A DNA stretch of 64,000 nt, taken from Gnetum montanum. Lineage: Eukaryota > Streptophyta > Gnetopsida > Gnetales > Gnetaceae. Positions 46,345-58,200 of the stretch are shown in pieces. Below the pieces are notes generated by a model, which worked only from the letters and a program-made list of their open reading frames with translations, ran no database searches and was not told the origin of the DNA. Positions within the stretch are counted from its first letter, which is position 1, and every line of letters begins with the position of its first letter. The stretch covers positions 151,830-215,829 of the forward strand of contig MNCI01002796.1 in the NCBI GenBank assembly GCA_015680685.1, read 5' to 3'. The translations under genes and the position numbers were made by a program.

Positions 46345-49300
46345 ATGAACACCGCGAACTCCAACGCTACAACCACGTAGGTCACAGACCTTGTAGGCAC
46401 CATGGCCATTCAACAGCCCGTGGTACAACCCACAGTGGGGCCTCGCCGGTCTCTTAGATTGCAAGGGAGGAACCCATCATCTAACATCATAACTTAGGAC
46501 CAATACAATTTCATATGTGTGAAAATACAAGCCAGCCTCGCCGTAGACCAAACCGAACTGGAAGTTAAGAGGCAATATGAACTCTTCTATATGGGGGGAC
46601 AAGAGTTCATTCCCTCCCCGTATGATATCATCCCTCTCCCAAAGCACTACTCTGAGCTAATCTCACAACTCCTCCTACAAAGGAGCCAGTCTTTAGACTA
46701 GTATCTGGAAAATCCTCAACTGGAAGAGGAAGATGACTTCGCAACTCAATCTAAGCATGAAGATTCGTACCATACTCTTAGTCCGCAAACCTATGCGAAT
46801 CCTTTGTTTCATCCAGCCACAGGAGAAATTACATCCCTTCAACCATTTAAATTCACCCAAGCACAGATACCTCAACAAGAATCATCCACACTTGTTCATA
46901 TTCCTCTTGCAACCGACCCGCAACTCAACACACTGCCCCTTGTTATTCCCCCCGTTGCAACCGTAGCCCCATTCTCGCAAGCACAACCCCTTCAAAATAA
47001 TGTAGGAGCAACCTTCCCGCCCCGAGTGATCGGGATGCCGCATGTGATACCAGCTTCTACCTCTACTCATTATATTCCCCAGATCCAAACCCAAGAAGTC
47101 CCACCACTATAACTGAACTAGTTCAGAGTGCCCCTATACAAAACGTGACAGGCCAATGGGCAACGATCGGTGCTCAACCGCATCAATTCCCTCACTATAA
47201 CATACCACCTCACATAGTTCTACCAGCTAACATCCCTCAAGGACAACCACAACAACAACAACCCCTTGCCTACAATGTGCTGCCCCTAGTACCACACGCT
47301 ACAAATATTCCACAAGTACAGCCTCCGACCGCACAACTTTCTACCTTCCAACCCACTGTCCAACAATCTAATCTGTACACCATACAACATCCCCAACTTG
47401 CTATATCACCTAGTGCCTAAGATTGGGCTGACGCTAAAAAGCTAATGCAGGAGCTAATTGACGAGGTCAAACGCCTCAAAATGGCCCTCGACGGAGAACT
47501 GAAAGTAGTGGACTTCTATCACGATGACCTTATCAGCTCTTCGGTTCCACCCCTAACATTACCCAAGGGTGTATCTTTGCCTACGCTGACTAAATACAAC
47601 GGGGAGACAGACCCCAATGCTCACCTCATAACGTTCAGACTAGAGTGCGCGCTACTTCAGACATAGCCACATGCCATTTTACGAGTGTTCCCCATGTCCC
47701 TTGCAGGGAGAGCACTTGATTGGTATCAGGCCTTACCACAAAACTTAATATCTTCTTTGGAAGACTTGTTACATCAATTTGTCACCAGGTTCAAGTATAA
47801 CTTGAAGCCTAAGGCAACACTTGATAGCCTCATACAAGTCAAGCAATCACCCCTTGAACCTGTCCAAAAATTCATCCAACGGTGGAGTGTCGCTCTCAAT
47901 GAGCTCCACGAGCCTATCCCAGAGACATATCTCCTCACCATTCTAAAAGGGGCTGTCAACAATTTTGTGAAATCCAAACTATACTATCTCAATGCACGCA
48001 CTCTGAGTCAAGCATTTGTACAAATTAAGAACATAGAGGAGGCAGTACAAAACAACCATGATCTTGCATATTCAGCGTTTAAGAACCAACATAGTAAGAA
48101 AGATAAAGAAAAGGTTAAAACAACTATAGCGGCAGTAGCAAAAACACAGCAAGCAAATGTGGGACAACAAAGCAAACTGCTTGTTGCCCCTACTAATTAC
48201 GCTAAACCTACTCCCGCGACCGCACTAGAATCGTCCTCATCACAGAACCCAACACCGAATCATACGAGAAACTTCAAGAGGAAAGAACCCTCCTAATACG
48301 CACCACTACCCATGAAACCATCGTAGTTGTTCGACCAACTCCTGAAGGTTGGATTAATGAAACATAAATAGTTGTCCTCAGCAACGATCCAAAGGCATGA
48401 TAGGTTCTATCAACTGGTTTAGAACCCAAGCCTAGCAACGCCGGATGAGCCCCTAGTACCAAAAGGTTTTAGAATGGACCGTTTCTACGATTATCACCAA
48501 CATAATGGGCATGGCATGGATTACTGTTTCACCCTAAAACAAGACATCCAATGAATGATCGATGGAGGTCAGATCACCTTTGATGAAGCAAACCCGGTCC
48601 AACCACAAAACCAGGCCATGGGTGTGTATAAAGATCCTCTAAATACCAAAGAGGCACCGTACGTAATTAACACCATCTACCTTGATAACGAACCTGAAAC
48701 ACCTAGCATTAACACCATCTATTCCAACAATGAGCAGCAAACACCTAATAAACCATTTGTAGTGTGTATTCCTCCCACTGTACAAACACCCATGCCCCAA
48801 CCATCATACTCCCCGCAGAAACCTTTCGTCGTCTGAGTACCCCCCGCTGTAGCGACTTCTAACACCCCGACATGCGAAAAACCATACGTGATGCGCGTAC
48901 CTCCCGCCGCTACTACCGCAAACTCACAAACACCTCCTATTCAGCCTGCCCCCTACGTAGTCCGAGTACCACCTACGGTCGCAACAGTGGAGGTCCAACC
49001 TCCAGCTAGGCCAACTCCATACGTTGTTAGGACACCCGAACGTCCTGGTGACCATCAGTCCCCCACTTCACAAACACAGAATAAACCAAGTCCCTATGTC
49101 ATCAAGGTGCCCATTTAGTTGGGCACTCAACCGCATGCGACTGTCCAACCACAACCCCATCCTTCTTCATACGTAGTACGGGTTCCAAAGCAACCTGAGG
49201 TCCCAAAACTAGCTACGCCCCCATGCCACACACGAGAATGCCTAGCAGATAAACTTACACGCAAACTCTTAGAGAAGGAGCATCAACGGCTAGCCTTAGG

Positions 49301-50539
49301 ACCTCCTACACCTACCCCACTAAATGCAGTACCCATGACACCACATGACGATAAACCAAACACAGGCCATGAGGGTGAACTATCCAACAAACATGATATG
49401 CCTAAATCAACGATTCCAGGTAAAAATGACAAACCAACTATGCATGAAATAAAACTGTTGGGCCCAATGGACCAAATCACTGTCGACAAACATGCACCCA
49501 ACAGTAGAGACCTAGCAACAGCTCTAACGCAGGTCACGCAGGCACTCAAACAAAAAACACTTCATTGAGCTTATACGACCTAGTGTTGACATCTCAAACC
49601 CACTGCAAAGTGCTAGTGTGCATGTTAACATCTATCCCAGTAAGCGAAGACTTGCCTCGAAATGAACCTTCAATTCATGCGGTAATGTACTCACCTCAAG
49701 GGTCAGCTTCCAAGCCATTAAGTTTCCACGATGACAACATCAAGTTGGATGAGAAAACGGGAGAGGTAACAACAGCCCCTATGTTCATAACAATATGCAT
49801 AAACCAATTCAAGATACATAGGGTCCATGTAGATGATGGAGCCACCACAAACATAGTGTCGTATCCCATCATCAAACAATTGGGGCTTACAGAGCTAATC
49901 AGACCAATTGCCACCACATGCTTGAAATCATTCAACGGGTCACGCGTGATAGTCAAAGGCACTGTGACTTTAGACTTTATAGCAGGGGATCAATTCCCCA
50001 CATCTGCCGACTTTGTGGTAATCAACAAAATGCCAGGGTTCAACCTAATATTGGGAAGGCCCTGGCTAGCCCAGTTGAAAGCAGTCTCTTCCCCCATATA
50101 CTAAGAAATTCAACTACCTTATGAAGGCGGCGAAATCATCATACATGGAGAGGTTGCTACACCTACCATTTCATCGTATATAGACACAAACCAAGGCTCA
50201 GAGGTTAAGCTCGAAGAGCCTAAATAACACGATACAAATGAATAAAAACCAGTAGGTGATCATCTTTTAAGCACAAAGAAAAATCCACCCAACACAGAAA
50301 TACCTGGGCCTGAAGTCATATATACATAGCCTCACTTAGAAACCACAACTAACACAAAAATCACAATACATGCAGAAGCGCCGGAAAACACCAATGCGGG
50401 AACTATTCCACCAGATGTTCCTTGGGCTGAATTACCATTCAACGTGATTAGCGAAGGAGACGCTGAATATAGAATCATACCCGCTAACGCTACTCCTAAC
50501 GTTAAAATGAGAAAAATCAAAAAATTACTAAACCAATAA
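46345..50539 (+). pseudogene. gag-protease of copy C
   Basis: Starts at ATG 46345 (PRRSLRLQGRNPSSN follows). N-terminal Gag is at 46519-46701 and the capsid at 47445-48296 (VVDFYHDDLISSSVP, LPTLTKYNGETDPNAHL, RALDWYQALPQN, KLYYLNARTLSQAF). The knuckle is near 48480 (YDYHQHNGHGMDYC). Seven diverged PYVVRVP-type repeats follow (48750-49190). The protease (about 49760-50100) has VDDGATTNIVSYP and LILGRPWL. It ends KKIKKLLNQ-stop. About ten stops and a few frame changes, fewer than A or B. Confidence 0.82.
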
Positions 50540-50544
50540 ACAAC

Positions 50545-50850
50545 GCCACTGTCCAAAATGACGTTAAACTACAAATAGTCCGAAATGACATTAAACTATC
50601 ATTCCAAGTCCGAAACGACATTAAACTACATTCCAAGTCCAGAATGACGTTAAACTATCATGTCCGCAATGACATAAAACTAGCCACGATCAGAAATGGT
50701 TGGTCTACCAAGAAATCAACCCTTGTCACTTGAAACTTCCTTTGCTTACGTCTGGGCCCAAAATGGCCTTAAATTAGTGCGCGTGGCTTGAAATGGCCTT
50801 AAACTAGTCCATGTGGCCCAAAATGGCCTTAAACTAGTGCATTTACCTAC
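50545..50850 (+). repeat. post-protease tandem array of copy C
   Basis: Starts within 10 bp of the protease stop. Units are GTCCGAAATGACRTTAAACT in the first half and GGCCCAAAATGGCCTTAAAC in the second (50755-50845). Confidence 0.8.
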
Positions 50851-51205
50851 ACTTTATTTTTCTCTCGAATTCCAATTTATTGTTCGAATTTACGCTTGCA
50901 TTATCGCATTGTCAGTATCAATCTTCGTAATTACCTTTCGCTTTTAATTACGTTCCTACTTATAATTACATTCGTGCACTACACTTAAACTTCAAAAACA
51001 AACCAAAACATTTTATATTGTCATGTCGTGTTTACATTTAAACTCAAAATTCACAAAAAATTTTTTTTTCTAGAAATATACATATACATGTAATGATGTA
51101 CAATTGCAAGAGTTAACTGATTTTATTCATCTGTTCAATACAACTCAAAATTTTCAATTTACAGTTCACGTATAAATTTTAGTCAGAATAATTTCAAAGC
51201 AAAAA
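50851..51205. other. AT-rich spacer between array and antisense gene
   Basis: No coding signal. It lies directly 3' of the antisense stop codon, so it probably holds that gene's 3' untranslated region and polyadenylation signals. Confidence 0.4.
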
Positions 51206-53597
51206 TTAAACATCAGGGACGGGAGGGTCGTCCCCTTTAGACCCGTTGGCATCATGGGTCCCTACTCCACTAGGGCCAGCTTCTTGAACATCATCATCAT
51301 CTTGACCCTATAAAATGCAAAAGAAACAATCAACGTAAGAACAAAAGAAAAAACTTTCAAACATTATTCAGCGAATGAATTTCATAATAAAAAAATGGTT
51401 ACCGTAGGGGATCCNNNNNNNNNNNNNNNNNNNNNNNNNNNNNNNNNNNNNNNNNNNNNNNNNNNNNNNNNNNNNNNNNNNNNNNNNNNNNNNNNNNNNT
51501 GACCCCACTTGCGCACCTTGGAAGCGAAAGCCTTCCAATCCTGGCACTTGAGGTTCAGTAGATCTACTTGGGCCTTACGATCTGCTAGTTTCTGGGTTAG
51601 TGACGCGTGGCGATTGAGCAGGTTCCAATATCTAGTATAGGTGACCTCAGACGTTCGCCAAGAGCGATCACCACTTAGTCTAGCCAAGGCGAACTCATAC
51701 CGAGCCTTGAGATCATCACGCTCAACTGATAACTCGGAAACTTCTTTCTCCTTCACTTGGATTTGCAACCACAACTGTTCAATGGAACACCTACAGGTCC
51801 ACAGTGATTTGGCATTGTGTACAAGACCTTCCGCCACTTCGTCATAAACCAGCCTTGGTATCTGCTCAACTTCTGGGGGTAGTGTGGGCAAACTTTCAAT
51901 GCTAATAGTCTTAGATGGATCCCACCTCAGCTTAGCTCCTACGCGGAGAAAAAGAACGGGCATTAAACATTAGACAACAAAAAAAAGGTGTGAAATTTGA
52001 AAGTTGCAAAAGGCTCGAGACATTTGTACCTATCTCAGGGTGGGCTTCCTGAATACGTTCAAAAACCTCCTCAGCGATACCAGCCACAAAATCCATTTTA
52101 CTTGACATCTCGATCCAAGTAAATGGTCCACGAGTACAAGACTGACTAACCTTCGTGGTCATTTCAGGGGGAGCCATTTTCATGGGCACGTCCAGCCGCA
52201 TCATTCTAGTTTCACTACCTTCATCTGAAAGGGATGAAAACATAAAAGTAAAACACCATAGAAACAACGACTCACAAAGCGACACAATAAAATGAAATAT
52301 ACCATGTTCTCTGTCCCCTTCAGGGTTAGGAGGGTCGCCAAGGTCCAACCTTCCCTTGAGGAAGCTACTAAAGATCTCATCGACACCACCCTGATCATCG
52401 ACCAATTCAGTCTCTGTGGTGTCCTCCTCTAGCTCCTCTGTTCCTTCCGCCTGATCCTTGCCGATCTCTTCCTCCTCCTCAATTATCAAGTCAGTTGTAG
52501 CTTCCTCCTCCTCAATAATGGTCTCTAACTCCTGTCTCCTCACTTCTCGAGTCAAGTTTGAGGCCATTAGTTTCATATAAACGATCAAAACGAAAAATAT
52601 GAATAAGACGAAAATGATAAAGTAATAAGTGCACCAAGTTGACTTACCTCGAACAAGCATTTTGAACCGTATGTGCTTCACCTTTGGCTCCTCTACATTT
52701 GAGGTCACCTCTTTTGAGCATTCACGCTTCGGGAGCTTCGACTTGGCCTTACCAATGGTTTCCTTGATGACCCATTCAACCCTCTTTGCAGTATAGGGCA
52801 CATCGTCTGGTTCCAACCCCACACTGTCACGTGTGTGGATTGAGGTACCAGATGACCCTCTTGTCGTGATGGACACGGATTCATCAATCCCCTCAGGAGC
52901 ATCTTGGGACTCAGTTGTCTCGAACAAATGATTGATCCACGGGCGAGATAGTTGAGTTCGATCCCATAGGACATATTTATTGTCCGCGTGAACCACTAGA
53001 AACTCGACCAAGCGGCGAAGATAGCCAGCAAAGAACGCAAATGTAAAATGGGACTATGCCTCAACGTTTGAGCGCAATCGCACTATCTCCTTATGAAGGC
53101 CCGACAACAAAAATTGAGCCCAATTATAATGCATCTCAATTTCTAAGATGGTTCGCATGATGCGCACAGCTTCAACACCAAGACTCCTCACCTGGGACAA
53201 GGATTTAGGGAATACCCGTGCCCTAAACAGGGGATATAATTCATTAACTTCCTCAACCTTTGACTTCCCCTATATAGGGAATCCCTTGGCACCCTTGACA
53301 ATACCCAACCAGTCCTCTAGTTCACGTACCATATGAAGCTCTTTCTAAGCCTTGTCCAAAACTACATTTACGCCATCTACCGGTACACCGAACAAGTCCG
53401 AAAAGAATTCGGCCGACAGATGGAAAACTATTTTGACACCCTTAATACGGGTGCTATAGTAGGAGATGGACTTGTCGAATGAATCAACAATCCTGATCAT
53501 TTCAGCTATCGACACGTCAAGGCTCGGGGTTGTAAAGAGCTCCATAAGGCCGACATCATCTAAACAACGGACAATGGATGGTAGGGCATGGGTGCGT
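51206..53597 (-). pseudogene. antisense spliced gene (aORF) of copy C, 5'-truncated
   Basis: Exons read on the minus strand: exon 7 51206-51307 (102 nt, acidic, ends DDPPVPDV-stop, same length as in D); exon 6 51403-51938 (coiled coil, 85 undetermined bases inside); exon 5 52030-52224; exon 4 52303-52545 (very acidic, IIEEEEATTDLIIEEEEE); exon 3 from 52648 to the break at 53597 (DLFGVPVDGV, HFTFAFFAGYLRRLVEFLVV). Donors GTAAGT, GTATAT, GTACAA and GTAACC pair with acceptors CGAG, TTTCAG, GTAG and ATAG, all at the positions used in copy D. Two or more stops lie in exon 3. Confidence 0.8.
51415..51499. other. assembly gap (85 N)
   Basis: A run of N inside exon 6 of the copy C antisense gene. 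Copy D suggests the missing bases encode the end of the coiled coil and the region after it. The gap may be larger than shown. Confidence 0.95.
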
Positions 53598-54877
53598 TGG
53601 AACACCACAAAAATTTTTTAAGTGTTGTGCCAGCGTCTACGCCCAACGTCTACGCTCGGCGTTCACGCCCAGCGTTCAGGCCCAGCGTTCAGGCCCGGCG
53701 TTCACGCCCAGCGTTCTGGCCCAGCGTTCACGCCCAGCGTCCACGCCCAGCGTCTACGCCCAGCGTTCACGCCCAGCGTCTACGCCCGACGTTCGTGCTC
53801 AGTGTCTACGCCCAGATCAGTGTACACGCCTAGGTACGGCAGGGACACACGCTCGACGACGGGATTTCCAATGGCAACATGAAGATGACGCCAAAGAGCA
53901 ACGATTGAAGCAAGTGGACATCCGTCGGTCTCTACGCCCGGCGTATGTGCCTAGCGTGTATGCCCAACGTACACGCCAGCTTGTAAATGTTTACGCTCGG
54001 TCTATACGCCCAGCGTGTACGCTCAGCGTACACGCCAGCTTGTAATGTATACGCCCAGCGTGTACCGAGTTTCTAAATTGTAACGCCCGGTCTGTACGCC
54101 ACGCGTCTCCCCATCTGCTTTTCCCGATAACCCTACCCCTATAAATAGCCCAATTTTCCACGTTTACGGGGTCCGCGAAAATTTACCAGAGCCGACCCAG
54201 AGCAATTACGCTGCTGAAACCCTCACACGCTCACGCTCACGTTGAAAGCCCTGCATGCTGCACGCTGAGCACAGTCCGCACTTCGCCCACCGAGTCCGCC
54301 AGCTGCATCCCTCTGTCCACCGGGGCTTTACGTCCGCCTTGTGTCCCTACACAACTGCGTCAGACCGGTGCACAATATTTTAACTCTATAATCCATTGTT
54401 TACGTTTATTGCAAGTTCTTTTATAGTTTTACGTCAATTTGGCCCACTCCTCGTTCACGCTCGCCTGCATTTTCGCTCCATCTCCGTTTGTATACGCTCG
54501 CTGTTTACGCCGTCTTCCTGTTTACGCCCTGCATCCATTCACTATTTACGTTGTCACGCCTGTACGCTCACGCTGTGCTTATTTCAGTTTACGCTGTCAC
54601 GCCCGTACGCTCACGCTGCGTTCACTTCTGTTTACGCTGTTTACGCCGTGCACGCCTGATTCATTGCTTACGCCCTGTTCACGTATAACCCAGCGTATTA
54701 ACGCTTCGGCGACGCTCGGGGAAGTCCTTGTTTGATCCGCGTGCTGACCGTTCAAGGCACTCTGCCTTCGCCCACTCCAGCTCACCCTCAAGCGGAGGCA
54801 GGGTCAACTGTGCCCGTCCGCATCTCTTTCGGTGTTCGTCACGTTCCAGCCTTGCACCGACGATTTCGGTCGGCACA
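53598..54877 (+). repeat. 5' LTR of copy D
   Basis: About 1.28 kb. From 53628 to 53830 it is a 13-bp tandem repeat (GTTCACGCCCAGC and variants). TATA box CCTATAAATAGCC at 54139. It ends in CCGACGATTTCGGTCGG, a hairpin, then CACA. Proteins such as repeated SVYAQRSRPAF read from it are products of the 13-bp period and not genes. Confidence 0.8.
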
Positions 54878-54902
54878 GTTTTTGGCGCTAGAAGGAGGGC
54901 CT
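54878..54902 (+). promoter_or_regulatory. primer-binding site of copy D
   Basis: TTTTTGGCGCTAGAAGGAGG one to two bases after the LTR, the cleanest copy in the window. TGGCGC-type PBS sequences are common in Tat-clade elements. Confidence 0.7.
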
Positions 54903-54973
54903 TTGCTAAACAGGCTTCACGTCCCTCAGCGTTCACGCTGATCAGCGTCCTTGCTGCCGCTTTTGAACCACTC

Positions 54974-55210
54974 AGCGTATACGCTGCACGCTTACGCCAG
55001 CGTTCACGCTGCAGACATTTAGCGTATATGCTGCACGCTTATGCCAGCGTTCACGCTGTAGACATCTAGCGTATATGCTGCACGCTTACGCCAGCGTTCA
55101 CGCTGCAGACATCCTAGCGTATACGCTGCACGCTTACGCCAGCGTTTACGCTGCAAACCCTAGCGTATACGCTGCACGCTTACGCCAGCGTTCACGCTGG
55201 ACACTTAGCC
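54974..55210 (+). repeat. 47-bp leader tandem repeats of copy D
   Basis: AGCGTATRYGCTGCACGC recurs at 54974, 55021, 55068, 55116 and 55162 (spacing 46-48). Each unit has AGCGTATACGCT, a perfect palindrome in its unmutated form, and CAGCGTTCACGCTG, a 6-bp stem with a 2-nt loop. Confidence 0.85.
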
Positions 55211-55281
55211 TGTAAACTCGTCCACGCCACCGCATATACTGTTATCCATATCAATTCCACACACTCAAATCGCCCATAATT

Positions 55282-58200
55282 ATGAATCCGATCAACATCA
55301 CTGCTGCTACTACCCAGAACGTTAACATTTCAGACACAACAACTGCCCAGCAACCCACCGCACAACCTATGGGAGGGCAATCCACGATGGGGCCCCGTCG
55401 ATCGTTGAGGTTGCAAGGGAGAGACCCGGCCGCTAATATCATAAGCCAAGACGAATATAACTTCATTTGCATTAAGATACAAGCCGTCCTGGCAGTAGAC
55501 CGGGCTGAGATGGAAGTAAAAAGGCAGTTTGAGATCTTTTACAGAGGGGGGTATGAATTCATCCCTTCCCCATACGATGTAATCCCCATTCCGGAGCAAT
55601 TCTCGGAGCTCTTTACGCAGCTCCTTCTGCACAGGAGCCAATCGTTAGACCAGGTTACGGTGGAACCGCAACGGGATGAAGAGGACGAATTCGCTGCGCA
55701 ATCTGAGCACGAAGACTCCTATCATACTCTCAGTCCGCATAACCACGTGAACCCTGTATTTAACCCGGACGCAGGGGAGACCATACCCCTCCAACCCATT
55801 ACCTCTGACCACACACAAGCACTGTCACAAGTAGCATCCGTGTCAGCTCAAATCCCTCCCCAGGGCCACCCTTTGTCGAATGCTTTCCCTTTTACACTTG
55901 CGGGTTCATCCTCACAAGCGCCACCCCCTCACAACAACCTAGGAGTGACGTTCCAAGCCCAGTCCCAAGTGGTAAGAATGCCACACGTTATACCTGTGTC
56001 CACACCCGCTCAGTACATCCCGCATATCCAAACGCACGCGCCTCCTTTCACCGTCGTAACCCAACAAGGAGCCTCCTCGTACAACATGGCTGGACAGTGG
56101 CCGATGACGAGCACGACGTCGCACCAGGTTTCCCACCACTACATACCGCCCCATACGGTGCCACTGATTCATGTACCTCAGACATAGCCACGACAACAAC
56201 AGCAACAGCTTCCTCCCTATAATGTAGTGCCCCTGATGCCATCTACTATACACTTCCCGCAAACGCAACCCCTAACGACGCAACTTTCGGCCCTTCAGTC
56301 AACCGTTCAACAGCCTAACCTATACAACGCGTCACAAGCCCAAACCACCTTACTCCCAAACGCTCAGGATTGGGTAGATGCCAAAAGAATGATGCAGGAA
56401 TTGACAGACGAGGTAAAACGCCTCAAGACCGACAGCGATGGGGAGATGAAAGTGATAGATTTCTACAATGACGACCCTATCAGCTCCTCTGTTCCACCTT
56501 TAACCCTGCCCAAAGGTGTTCCTTTGCCAACATTAACCAAATACAATGGTGAGACAGACCCCAACGCCCATCTCATAACATTCCGGTTGGAATGTGCCTT
56601 GCTCCAGGCGTGGCCCCACGCTGTCCTCCGGGTGTTCCCCATGTCTCTCACGGGAAGGGTACTCGATTGGTACTGCGCCTTACCTAGGAACTCCATCTGC
56701 GCTTTGGATGACCTTATACGCCAATTTGTGACCCGGTTCAAGTATAACTTGAAACCCGAGCCAACGCTAGATAGCCTCATGCAGATTAAGCAGGGGCCTC
56801 TCGAACCGATCCAAAAATTCATTCAAAGATGGAGCACAGCTCTGAACGAGCTTCATGAACCGATCTCCCCATATTACCTACTTACGATCCTAAAAGGAGC
56901 AGTCAACGATTTCTTTAAATCTAAACTGTATTACCTCAATGCGCGAGATCTCAATCAAGCGTTTGAGCAAATTAAGAACATTGAAGAAGCTGCCCAAAAC
57001 AGTCACGATCCAGCCTACATAGCCTTTAAGAATCAACATACTAAGAAAGACAAAGAAAAGACTAAAACCACTATAGCAGCCGTAGCAGGGACGCAACAAC
57101 AAAAGCCACCGACGCCACCTACTAACTACTATCACCCCCAGCCCGCAGCCGCCACACAAGAATCATCATCGCAACAAAATTTGGCGAACTGTACACGGAA
57201 TTTTGAGAGGAAAGAGCCCTCTCAATATACGCCTCTGCCAATGAAACCTTCCCAACTCTTCGATCAACTCTTAAAGATTCCAGATGGACCGCTTTTGCGA
57301 TTATCATCAAAGACCGGGCCATGGAACAGATTACTGTTTTACTTTAAAGCAGGATATCCAACGGATGATTGACGAAGGTAGCATCACATTCGATGGGGCT
57401 AACCCCGTCCAACCACAAAATCAAACCATGGGAGTGTACCAAGACCCCCTAAACACTAAGGAGGCTCCATACACAATTAGCATGATTTACTGCGACAATG
57501 AGCCCGACACACCCCACATTAACACGTTACACCCCGAGGATAGGGAAGTATCTAACAAGCCGTTTGTAGTTCGAATCCCTCCCGCTGAGCCCACGCTCGC
57601 ACCCCAGACATCCCGCACCCCGCGGCGGCCGTACGTGGTCCGAGTGCCCTCGACTACACCTGCCTTCCATATGACAACGCGCCAACAACCCCACGTGGTG
57701 CGCATTCCCCCCGTTAATCCCGTGAGCACAACAACACCTTACGCTCGGCCTGCCCCTTTCGTAGTCCGAGTACCACCTGCTGTCGCAACGACGGAAGTCC
57801 CATCTCCCCTAAGGACAACTCCATACGTCGTCCGGGTTCCCGCACAAGCTCCTGCCCAGTCATACCCGCAACCCCGTTCTGCCCCATATGTCGTAAAGGT
57901 CCCTGGACAATCCCAGGGCCCGAGGCTAGGCCCTTCTAACACACGAGAACGCCTAGCGGACAGGCTCACACGCGAACGCGTGGAGAAAGAACGCCAACGG
58001 CTAGCCGTGGGGCCACCTAAACCAACACCTCTTAGCTCCATGCCTATGGCATCGTCTGATAATCAACCGGACATAGGTAGCAGCGGCGAAACCTCTCGGA
58101 CGAACGAACAACGCGACACTGCTAACATCCACAAGAACGACAAATCACAGAAACGCGAGATAAAACTCCTGGGCTCGATGGACCCGGTCCCTCTCAACCA

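Larger units (their letters stand above)
44334..53597 (+). mobile_element. Tat-like retrotransposon, copy C (5' part)
   Basis: A second Tat-like subfamily with a different LTR, rich in GCGT/ACGC motifs. LTR, PBS, 47-bp leader repeats, gag-protease, post-protease array and the 3' two-thirds of the antisense gene are present. It is cut at 53597 inside exon 3 of the antisense gene by copy D's LTR. Its 5' antisense exons, pol and 3' LTR are therefore absent from the window. Confidence 0.8.

Noticed and set aside
48345-48475. GT...AG stretch in copy C absent from copy D, possibly an intron
   Set aside because: The stretch is coding and conserved in A and B (NPSLA, EPLVPKGF), and the D junction is not a precise splice. 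A deletion in D explains it better.
53588-54045. Open frames with repeated SVYAQRSRPAF-like protein
   Set aside because: A 13-bp DNA repeat stays open in all three plus-strand frames, so the peptide repeats are products of the DNA period. The region is LTR U3.
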